Source: Chloroflexota bacterium
Lineage (GTDB): Bacteria; Chloroflexota; UBA11872
Assembly (NCBI GenBank): GCA_026707185.1
Contig: JAPOXI010000065.1
Span: forward strand, 1-29,454
Reading direction: 5' to 3'
DNA length: 29,454 nt
The first letter of the stretch is position 1; each line of letters begins with the position of its first letter. Below, piece by piece: positions 1 to 7,029 of the stretch. The notes beneath the pieces are model-generated. The model made no database searches. It saw only the letters and a list, made by a program, of their open reading frames with translations, and was not told where the DNA came from. The position numbers and the translations under genes are program-made.

Positions 1-287
1 GCATGCTCATCATCTTCGCCGTCCGCCCGCCCGACTGGACCGCACTTCGGCAGCCTCGCCCCTGGGTTCAGGCCGCCGCCCTGGCCGTGCTGTCCATTAC
101 CGCCTACTCCCTCGTGCTCTTCGCCTTGACCATTGCCCCAACGCCCTATGTCTCAGCGGCCCGCGAACTCAGCATCGTCATCGGCGCGCTCCTCGGCATC
201 CTCTTCCTTGGCGAACCGCTCCGCCGCGAACGCATCGGGGGCGCTGTCCTCGTCGCCGCCGGCGTCGCGATGATCGCCGTCGCCTGA
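1..287 (+). CDS. EamA/DMT-family transporter, C-terminal part (5' end outside window)
   Basis: The frame is already open at the left edge, so the ATG at position 3 is most likely an internal methionine. The visible 94 residues are very hydrophobic and form about three membrane helices. They include the pattern of the last helices of EamA (drug/metabolite transporter) proteins: an LFLGEPL segment followed by a glycine-rich final helix (GGAVLVAAGVAMI). The family exports or imports small metabolites across the inner membrane, but the substrate cannot be told from the tail. The stop codon lies one base before the stop of the minus-strand MBL gene, so the two genes converge with no room for a terminator between them. 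Confidence 0.8.
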   Translation, partial: MLIIFAVRPPDWTALRQPRPWVQAAALAVLSITAYSLVLFALTIAPTPYVSAARELSIVIGALLGILFLGEPLRRERIGGAVLVAAGVAMIAVA

Positions 288-288
288 C

Positions 289-1164
289 CTACGAACGCTC
301 CAACGCCACCGTGATCTCGTACCCGTCAGTCCGCACCACCACATCCCCCGCCAGATCCGTTCTGAACACGTGTGCTCCCGCTGCCCGCAGCCGTCGCAGC
401 ACCTCGTCCCGCGGATGATTGAACGCATTTCCCAGCCCGGCTGAGATCACCGCCACCTGCGGCTTCACCGTCGCGAGAAACTCCGGCGAACTCGACGTCG
501 ACGCCCCATGGTGCGCGACCTTCAGCACATCCGCCTCCAGGCCGCCAACCGCATCCACAAGCACTCGCTCGGCCGCGCGCTCGATGTCACCAGTCAACAG
601 AAAGTCGGCGTCGCCGTAGCGGACGTGCAGCACCAACGACTGATTGTTATCCCCGCTGGCCATGCTCGGTGCAGCGATGCTCACCTCAACGGAAAGCGCC
701 GGATCCCACTCCAAGGCCTGGCCATGCACCGGCTCTTCAATCCGCGTGCCCCCCTGCCTGGCAGCGGCTTCAATCACTGACAGCAAGGGATGATCCTGAC
801 GCGACGACGCCATCCACACGGTCGCAACCGGAAGAGCCCTGAGGATGTCGGCGGCGCCGCCAATGTGGTCGGCATCCGCGTGCGTCAACACCAGACCGTC
901 GAGTCGCTCCACGCCCAGCCGCGCCAGTCGCGGCAGCAGCACCTGGCGCGCCGTCTGGGGATCCGGTCCGGCGTCCACCAGCAAGGCGCCGTCACCAAAC
1001 CGCAGCAGGATCGCGTCGCCCTGACCTACGTCAAAGACGCGCAACTCCAGTTCACCGATCGACAACGCCAGCGGTGTCGATCGTCCCGGTGGCCCGCCAA
1101 CCGCCTGACCCACAACCACAAGCGCAATGAACAGCAACAGCCCAACAATGGCCACCGGCCGCAT
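289..1164 (-). CDS. ComEC/Rec2-like metallo-beta-lactamase-fold protein, membrane anchored
   Basis: A 291-residue protein with one N-terminal hydrophobic segment (about residues 4-23, probable signal anchor), then an MBL-fold hydrolase domain. Visible motifs are FDVGQGD (44-50), the metal-binding THADADH (94-100), TGD (191-193) and AHHGAS (217-222). This set is typical of the C-terminal domain of the DNA-uptake channel ComEC and of stand-alone ComEC-like hydrolases. The ComEC channel domain is absent, so this is a separate, probably exported or membrane-tethered hydrolase of unknown substrate, perhaps a nuclease or phosphodiesterase. It is the third gene of the proB-proA strand, 116 bases after proA. 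The frame stays open to 1248 upstream but has no ATG, GTG or TTG there, so the ATG at 1164 is the only reasonable start. Confidence 0.82.
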   Translation of the reverse strand: MRPVAIVGLLLFIALVVVGQAVGGPPGRSTPLALSIGELELRVFDVGQGDAILLRFGDGALLVDAGPDPQTARQVLLPRLARLGVERLDGLVLTHADADHIGGAADILRALPVATVWMASSRQDHPLLSVIEAAARQGGTRIEEPVHGQALEWDPALSVEVSIAAPSMASGDNNQSLVLHVRYGDADFLLTGDIERAAERVLVDAVGGLEADVLKVAHHGASTSSSPEFLATVKPQVAVISAGLGNAFNHPRDEVLRRLRAAGAHVFRTDLAGDVVVRTDGYEITVALERS

Positions 1165-1280
1165 AGCCGGTCCAGGGTGCGGCAGCGGTAGCCGCGGAAC
1201 CCTGGGAAACGGCGTCAGCGCAAATGTCCCTCGCCCGCGGTCATGTCAACCGCCTCGCCCAGGGCTGCAAGAACTCACGG

Positions 1281-2576
1281 TCACAGGGGCCGGACGTGAC
1301 CGTCGCCCAACACGACCCACTTGTACGTCGTCATTTCGCGCAGCCCCATCGGACCGCGCGCGTGCAATTTCTGGGTGCTGATGCCCACTTCCGCCCCCAG
1401 ACCAAACTCGCCGCCGTCCGTGAACTGGGTGGAGGCATTGACGTATACGGCCGCCGCGTCCACTTCATCGGTAAAGCGACGCGCGTTGCCGTGCGAGTTC
1501 GTCACGATCGCTTCGGAGTGCCCGCCGCCGTGCCTGCGAATGTGCGCGATCGCGTCATCCATGCCATCGACCACCGCGACCGACATCCGCAGCGAAAGCC
1601 ACTCGGTGTCAAAGTCATCATCGCCAAGCGGCGCAACCAGCGCACTCGCGTCAAGTAGCTCACCGACGTCGGAACCGGCGTGAAGCTCCACACCACGTCC
1701 AGCCAGCTCGCGTGATACCAACGGCAAGAACTCATCCGCTACGCCCCGGTGCACCAGCAGCGTATCCAGCGCATTGCAGATCGAGGGGCGACGCGTCTTG
1801 GCGTTCACCACGATCCGTTGCGCCATTTCAAGGTCGGCGCCCGCGTCCACAAACGTGTGGCAGACGCCCCAGCCTGTTTCGATAACCGGGATTGTGGCCG
1901 TCTCAGTCACGAAATCGATGAGCCCTCCGCCGCCGCGGGGCACGATTACGTCAATGTGCTCGCGATCTCGCAGCAAGTCGTTGAGTAATGCACGATCGGG
2001 ATCGTCGATCAGCTGCACGGCAGCCGGCGGCGCTCCGGCCTTCTCTGCCGCTTCGCCAATCACGGCTGCCAGCGCGATATTGCTATGGAGCGCCTCTTTC
2101 CCGCCGCGCAGGATCACGGCATTTCCCGCCTTCAGACACAGCGCCGAGATGTCCACGGTCACGTTGGGCCGGGCCTCGAATATCACAGCCACAACCCCCA
2201 GCGGAACACGGCGTCGGCCGACTTCAAGCCCGTTCGCAACCCGCCGCGCGTCCTCCACACTGCCCACGGGATCCGCCAAACCGATAACGGTCCCAACCGC
2301 GGAGGAAATATCCGTGAGCCGATCCGGCGTGAGGGTGAGCCGGTCGATCATTGCGTCAGTCATACCCGCTTCGCGGGCCGCCTGAACGTCGATCTGGTTA
2401 GCGTCGAGGATTTCGTCCGAACGCGCGGTGAGTGCCTCCGCCATTGCGGACAGAATCTCGTTCTTGGAACCAGTCGACAGCGTCGCCAGAACCCGGGCGG
2501 CATCGCGCGCGGCAGCACCGATGGCCGCGAGATCGACTGATGGTCGGGTAGGCGTGATTGTGGTCATTTGGCTCAC
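1281..2576 (-). CDS. proA: Glutamate-5-semialdehyde dehydrogenase (gamma-glutamyl phosphate reductase)
   Basis: Catalyses the NADPH-dependent reduction of gamma-glutamyl phosphate to glutamate-5-semialdehyde, the second step of proline synthesis, in the cytoplasm. The 431-residue length matches the family. The aldehyde-dehydrogenase fold shows GVVAVIFEARPNVT (127-140), the ILRGGKEA segment (155-162), and the catalytic cysteine in RPSICNAL (Cys267). It is translationally coupled to proB: its GTG start (2576-2574) overlaps the proB stop in a GTGA. An ATG at 2567, three codons in, is an alternative start and has a GAGTGAG-like sequence just upstream. Adjacency to proB makes the identification secure. 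Confidence 0.97.
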   Translation of the reverse strand: MSQMTTITPTRPSVDLAAIGAAARDAARVLATLSTGSKNEILSAMAEALTARSDEILDANQIDVQAAREAGMTDAMIDRLTLTPDRLTDISSAVGTVIGLADPVGSVEDARRVANGLEVGRRRVPLGVVAVIFEARPNVTVDISALCLKAGNAVILRGGKEALHSNIALAAVIGEAAEKAGAPPAAVQLIDDPDRALLNDLLRDREHIDVIVPRGGGGLIDFVTETATIPVIETGWGVCHTFVDAGADLEMAQRIVVNAKTRRPSICNALDTLLVHRGVADEFLPLVSRELAGRGVELHAGSDVGELLDASALVAPLGDDDFDTEWLSLRMSVAVVDGMDDAIAHIRRHGGGHSEAIVTNSHGNARRFTDEVDAAAVYVNASTQFTDGGEFGLGAEVGISTQKLHARGPMGLREMTTYKWVVLGDGHVRPL

Positions 2577-3691
2577 TCGGCGTCGCGGTCGATCAAGACC
2601 AGATTATTGCGGTGAACCGCCTCGTCACCGCTCGAGGCTCCGAGGATAGCGCCGATCGCCGTCGAAGGCTGGCCGCGGATGCGAGCCAGGTCGCCGGAGG
2701 GGTAATTCACGAGTCCGCGGGCAAAAACTTGCCCGCGTGCATCAATCAGGCTGACCAGGTCACCTCGCTCGAACGCCCCTTCCACCCGGGTAATCCCGGC
2801 CGGAAGCAAGCTGCTGCCGTTGCTGACCAGCGCGCGACGAGCACCGTCGTCCACGACGATCGAGCCGCGCTGCGCCACGCTCGAGCTCAGCCAGCGTGCG
2901 CGGCTTGAACGCCGAGGCCCCTGGCTGGCAAAGCGCGTTCCCAGTCGTTCACCCGATTCAAGCCGCACGATCACATTTGGTTCGTCGCCGCCGGCGATGA
3001 CAACATCGATGCCATCGGCCGAAGCCTCGAGCGCCGCCTGCAACTTGGATCGCATGCCACCCAAACCGCCATGAGAAGCCCCACCCGCAATGCGTTCCAA
3101 TTCGACTCGCGGAATCGCACCAGCGTCCGGAATCAGTTCGGCCGAGGGCTCGCTCTCCGGATCCGACGTATAAAGGCCAGCCGTGCGCGAGAGGATGTAG
3201 AGCCGATCCGCGCCGACGAGCTTGGCTATCAGCACCGACAGCCGGTCGTTGTCGCCAAAACGCAACTCCTCGGTCGCCACCACATCGTTTTCATTCGCAA
3301 TTGGCACGACTCCCGCATCGAACAATCCGCTGAGAGCGTTGCGCGCGTTCAGATAGCCCGTCCGGTTGTGAAGGTCGGCTCGGGACAGCAGGGCCTGAGC
3401 AACGGTCATGCCCAGCTCCGCAAAGCACTCCGAGTAGTGAGACATAAGCGGCGCCTGGCCAATTGCAGCCAGAACCTGTCGCGTCACCAGCGCGTCGCCG
3501 GGAAGCGCGACTATCGATCGCCCGACCGCCACGGCACCGGACGTTACCAGCGCAACCTGCGCTCCCTGCGCTCGGACCTGGGCGATCTGCCGCGCCATGT
3601 TGGCGACGAAGCCGTGATTGACACCCGAACTTCCAGCCAGAAGGCGCGTGCCGCACTTCACGACGATGCGACGGGAACCGTGCGACGTCAC
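2573..3691 (-). CDS. proB: Glutamate 5-kinase with C-terminal PUA domain
   Basis: Phosphorylates glutamate to gamma-glutamyl phosphate, the committed step of proline synthesis. The 372-residue protein has an amino-acid kinase domain (about 8-260) with VVKCGTRLL at the start, the LVTSGAVAVG loop, the NENDVV substrate loop and a GLGGMRSKLQAA segment (GTGGM in most relatives). A PUA domain follows (about 275-365), the usual site of feedback-linked function. The start is a GTG at 3691 with only a weak G-rich sequence upstream, so a different start is possible. First gene of proB-proA-MBL. Its promoter must lie in the divergent gap 3692-3813 shared with the EF-G-like gene. Confidence 0.96.
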   Translation of the reverse strand: MTSHGSRRIVVKCGTRLLAGSSGVNHGFVANMARQIAQVRAQGAQVALVTSGAVAVGRSIVALPGDALVTRQVLAAIGQAPLMSHYSECFAELGMTVAQALLSRADLHNRTGYLNARNALSGLFDAGVVPIANENDVVATEELRFGDNDRLSVLIAKLVGADRLYILSRTAGLYTSDPESEPSAELIPDAGAIPRVELERIAGGASHGGLGGMRSKLQAALEASADGIDVVIAGGDEPNVIVRLESGERLGTRFASQGPRRSSRARWLSSSVAQRGSIVVDDGARRALVSNGSSLLPAGITRVEGAFERGDLVSLIDARGQVFARGLVNYPSGDLARIRGQPSTAIGAILGASSGDEAVHRNNLVLIDRDAE

Positions 3692-3813
3692 CCAGGACCC
3701 CTAGCCTGCGGAGAATCGGCGCACAGATTGTAGACAGGCGACGCCGTGTGGTCGCGGTCTCACGCCTATAATGGCGGCCCGCGGCTTCGGCGCCGGTCGC
3801 CGCATGGCCGCAG
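3692..3813. promoter_or_regulatory. Divergent promoter region between proB and the EF-G-like gene
   Basis: This 122-base gap separates minus-strand proB from the plus-strand GTPase gene and must hold both promoters. On plus, a perfect TATAAT occurs at 3767-3772, unusual in such GC-rich DNA, about 40 bases before the start codon. No convincing TTGACA lies 16-18 bases upstream of it. On minus, a TACAAT (3732-3727) is a candidate -10 for proB, again without a clear -35. I see no terminator or RNA gene here. Confidence 0.45.
3767..3772 (+). promoter_or_regulatory. Candidate -10 element (TATAAT) for the EF-G-like gene
   Basis: An exact match to the sigma-70 -10 consensus, followed about 40 bases later by the GTPase start. 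The lack of a recognisable -35 lowers confidence. Activator dependence would be one explanation. Confidence 0.4.
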
Positions 3814-5886
3814 ATGAGCGAGGCGATGGACCAATACAACACGCAGAGCATTCGAAACGTGGCCCTGGTCGCCCACAGCGGCGCGGGCAAGACCTCGCTG
3901 GCCGAGGCGCTCTACTTCGTCACCGGAAAGGCGTCTCGTCTCGGGCGAGTTGAAGAACACAACACGGTCTCCGACTACGACCCGGACGAACATGAGCGCG
4001 GCATGTCGATCAACCTGGCCGCCGTAGCCTGCGAATGGCACGGGACCAAGATCAACGTCATCGACACTCCCGGGTACGCCGACTTTGTCGGCGAGGTCAT
4101 ATCAGGTCTCAACGCGTCGGACGCCGCCGCGGTGCTCGTGGACGCCACGGCGGGGATTGAAGTCGGAACGGAAATCGTGTGGAAACTGGCTTCCGATCTG
4201 GATTGCCCGCGCCTTCTGATCGTCAGTCGTGTCGACCGGGACAACGCTGACACGGATTCGGTTGTCGACGACCTGCGTGAACGCTTCGGCGCAAACGTTG
4301 CCCCCATCCAGGTTCCAATTGGCAATGGTCCGGGATTCCGAGGCGTGGTTGATCTGCTGGACGGCAAAGCTCGCATCTTCGGCGACAACGGGTCGTCGAC
4401 TGACGAAGCGCCGGACGACATCGCCGACATCGTTGAAGAAGCCCGCGAGCACCTGGTCGAGGCCGTGGCCTCCACCGACGATGATCTCCTTGAGCAGTAT
4501 CTGGAAGGCGAGGAGTTGCAGCGTACGGACCTCGAACGCGCCCTCCGGGCCGGGATAGCCGACGGGAGCATTTTTCCGGTGCTGTTCACCGCGGCGACTG
4601 ATCTCAAGGGTGTCCACGAGGCCATTGAAGCGCTGGCGACGCTCGCGCCATCGCCGGCCGAGCGGCTTGAGAACATGCTGGACGGAAACGCTCCACCAAT
4701 TGACGGGCCGGTCGTGGCTCAGGTGTTTAAGACACTAGCCGATCCGTTCGTCGGCAAGGTCTCAATGTTCCGCCTTTTTGCGGGCCAGATTGACGGTGAC
4801 TCGCAGCTGGTGGACCAGCGAACCGGCGAAACGGAACGCCTGGCAAATATCCAGTTCGCGACCGGCAAGGAAGGAAGTCCGGCGCGGCAAATGGCTGCGG
4901 GCGACATCGCATTTGTCACCAAGCTGGACGGTGTGACGACCGGGGACACGCTGACCGCGAACTCACAGTCGATCAGCCTGCCCGCATTCTCCATGCCTCA
5001 GCCGCTTTTCGAGGCGTCAATCACCCCTGAAACAACCGCGGACCTGGACAAGATGGGGACGGCCCTCGCTCGCCTGGCGGAAGAGGATCCATCGCTACAG
5101 ACCTACCGCAACGATGAGACGGGCGAGACGATCCTGGCGGGTCTGGGCGAGTCGCACGTGCGGATCAGCCTGGAACGCGCGCGGCGCAAGTTTGGGGTTG
5201 GGTTGACGGCAGACGTGCCCCGGGTGGCGTATCGCGAAACCATTCGCAGGACCGTCAACGGGCATGGCCGCCACAAGCGCCAGTCGGGCGGTCACGGCCA
5301 ATTCGGGGATGTACACATCGAGTTCTCGCCGCTGGCACGAGGCTCGGGCTTCGAATTCGAGGACCGCGTCGTTGGCGGGCGCGTACCGCGCCAGTACATC
5401 CCGGCCGTTGAGAAGGGTCTCGTCGAAACCATCAACCGCGGAATGCTGGCCGGTTACCCCGTGGTTGACCTCAAGGCCGCGCTGTTTGACGGGCAGTACC
5501 ACTCGGTCGACTCATCCGATGAGTCGTTTCGCATCGCGGCGCGGCTGGCATACGAGGATGGGATTCCAAATGCGGGTCCGGTGATCCTCGAACCTATTCT
5601 CAAGCTCGAGATTCTGATCCCGGACGGCAACACGGGCGACGTGATCGGCGACATCAGCTCAAAGCGAGGGCACGTGCTCGGGATGGCGCCGGCCGAAGGC
5701 GAACCGGGATCCTCAATCGTGGAGGTCGAGGCCCCGGAGGCCGAGGTCCAGCGCTACGCGACCGATCTGCGCTCGATCACACAAGGCCGCGGTCGCTTCA
5801 CGCGCGAGTTCGTGCGCTACGAGGAAGTCCCGCCGAACATCCAGGAGCAAATCGTTGCGATGGCGGCACGAGAGCGAGAGGGGTAG
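3814..5886 (+). CDS. Elongation factor G-like GTPase (EF-G type II paralogue)
   Basis: A 690-residue translational GTPase with full EF-G architecture: G domain, domain II, and the III-V block (DVHIEFSPL, SSKRGHVLGM near the end). G1 is AHSGAGKTS (20-28). The G2 threonine is serine in RGMSIN (62-67). G3 is DTPGYADF (84-91), with Tyr where canonical EF-G has the catalytic His. G4, normally NKxD, reads SRVD (138-141). The Tyr and the AHSGAGKT loop are typical of the second EF-G group (for example mycobacterial FusA2) rather than the housekeeping factor, and the usual rpsL-rpsG-tuf neighbours are missing. It may act in a specialised translation or ribosome-release role. The start may instead be the ATG at 3826, which has GCGAGG directly upstream. 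Confidence 0.9.
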   Translation: MSEAMDQYNTQSIRNVALVAHSGAGKTSLAEALYFVTGKASRLGRVEEHNTVSDYDPDEHERGMSINLAAVACEWHGTKINVIDTPGYADFVGEVISGLNASDAAAVLVDATAGIEVGTEIVWKLASDLDCPRLLIVSRVDRDNADTDSVVDDLRERFGANVAPIQVPIGNGPGFRGVVDLLDGKARIFGDNGSSTDEAPDDIADIVEEAREHLVEAVASTDDDLLEQYLEGEELQRTDLERALRAGIADGSIFPVLFTAATDLKGVHEAIEALATLAPSPAERLENMLDGNAPPIDGPVVAQVFKTLADPFVGKVSMFRLFAGQIDGDSQLVDQRTGETERLANIQFATGKEGSPARQMAAGDIAFVTKLDGVTTGDTLTANSQSISLPAFSMPQPLFEASITPETTADLDKMGTALARLAEEDPSLQTYRNDETGETILAGLGESHVRISLERARRKFGVGLTADVPRVAYRETIRRTVNGHGRHKRQSGGHGQFGDVHIEFSPLARGSGFEFEDRVVGGRVPRQYIPAVEKGLVETINRGMLAGYPVVDLKAALFDGQYHSVDSSDESFRIAARLAYEDGIPNAGPVILEPILKLEILIPDGNTGDVIGDISSKRGHVLGMAPAEGEPGSSIVEVEAPEAEVQRYATDLRSITQGRGRFTREFVRYEEVPPNIQEQIVAMAAREREG

Positions 5887-5919
5887 GGCCAGGGCGCCCG
5901 GGCCCAACGGTCTGGTCAC

Positions 5920-6978
5920 ATGAACGCACCGGAACGGACATTTCTAGACGCATTAGTCGAGGCGCCCAGCCCGTCGGGCTATGAGCAGCCGGCGCGACGC
6001 GTGTACCACGGGTACACCGAGGACTATGCGGACAGCGTGCGCTCCGACGTGCACGGCAACGTCATCGCCACGCGGAATCCGAACGGACGCCCTCGTGTCA
6101 TGTTCGCCGGGCACTGCGACGAACTGGGATTCCAGGTCAACTACATCACGAGCGAAGGCTTCATTTACTTCAACACGATCGGGGGACACGACGCCGGCGT
6201 CATTCCAGGCCGCCGAGTGGTGATCCACACGCGCAATGGTCCTGTAGCCGGGGTGACAGGTCGGCGGGCCATCCACCTCACACCCCCTGCCGATCGTGGT
6301 AAGCCGGCCAAGGTCGAGGACATCTGGATTGACATCGCGGTGGCCGACAAGGACGAGGCCTGCAGCCTGGTGCAGATTGGCGATCCGATCACCTACGACG
6401 TCGGAATTCAGGATTTGCGAAACGGTGTCGTCGCCGGACGTGCGCTGGATAACAAGGTAGGCGCCTGGGTGGTTGGAGAAGCATTGCGGCGAATCGATGG
6501 CGGGCAATTGCAGGCTTCAGTCCACTCAGTAGCCACGGTCCAGGAGGAGATTGGCCTGCGTGGCGCGGAGACCAGCGCGTTTGGCATCGACCCGCTGGTG
6601 GCGGTTGCCGTCGACGTCACGCACGCAACCGACCACCCCAACATCAACAAGAAGACCGCGGGCGACGTAACCCTGGGCGGCGGTCCCACCATTTCGCGCG
6701 GACCGAATTTCAACCCGGTGGTCGTGGAGAAACTGATCGAGGCGGCGGAAGCCCTGGAAATGCCGGTTCAGATGGAAGCGGCCGGTCGCGGAACGGGAAC
6801 GGACGCAAACGCCATTCAGCTCACACGCGCCGGGGTGGCCACCGGACTCGTCAGCGTGCCGCTGCGCTACATGCACACGCCGTCGGAGATTGTCGCGCTG
6901 GCTGACGCGGACGCCGCCGCCAGTCTGCTGGCGGAGTTCGCGAACCGAATCTCGCCCGACGACGACTTTACGCCCTAA
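5920..6978 (+). CDS. M42-family metallo-aminopeptidase (glutamyl aminopeptidase/FrvX type)
   Basis: A cytosolic, dinuclear-metal aminopeptidase that trims N-terminal residues from peptides and usually forms large tetrahedral dodecamers. All expected ligands are visible: His65 (FAGHCDELGF, with Cys where most relatives have Met), Asp177 (RALDNKVG), the catalytic and metal pair Glu209-Glu210 (QEEIGLRG), Asp232 (VAVDVTHA) and His319 (RYMHTPSE). The 352-residue length is normal. It begins 33 bases after the EF-G-like gene on the same strand and probably shares its transcript. No good ribosome-binding site is visible before the ATG at 5920. The precise peptide preference is unknown. Confidence 0.92.
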   Translation: MNAPERTFLDALVEAPSPSGYEQPARRVYHGYTEDYADSVRSDVHGNVIATRNPNGRPRVMFAGHCDELGFQVNYITSEGFIYFNTIGGHDAGVIPGRRVVIHTRNGPVAGVTGRRAIHLTPPADRGKPAKVEDIWIDIAVADKDEACSLVQIGDPITYDVGIQDLRNGVVAGRALDNKVGAWVVGEALRRIDGGQLQASVHSVATVQEEIGLRGAETSAFGIDPLVAVAVDVTHATDHPNINKKTAGDVTLGGGPTISRGPNFNPVVVEKLIEAAEALEMPVQMEAAGRGTGTDANAIQLTRAGVATGLVSVPLRYMHTPSEIVALADADAAASLLAEFANRISPDDDFTP

Positions 6979-7029
6979 GCACATCTGGACCTTCAGACCG
7001 TTGCGAAGCGGCCTTGCGCCGCGGCGACG

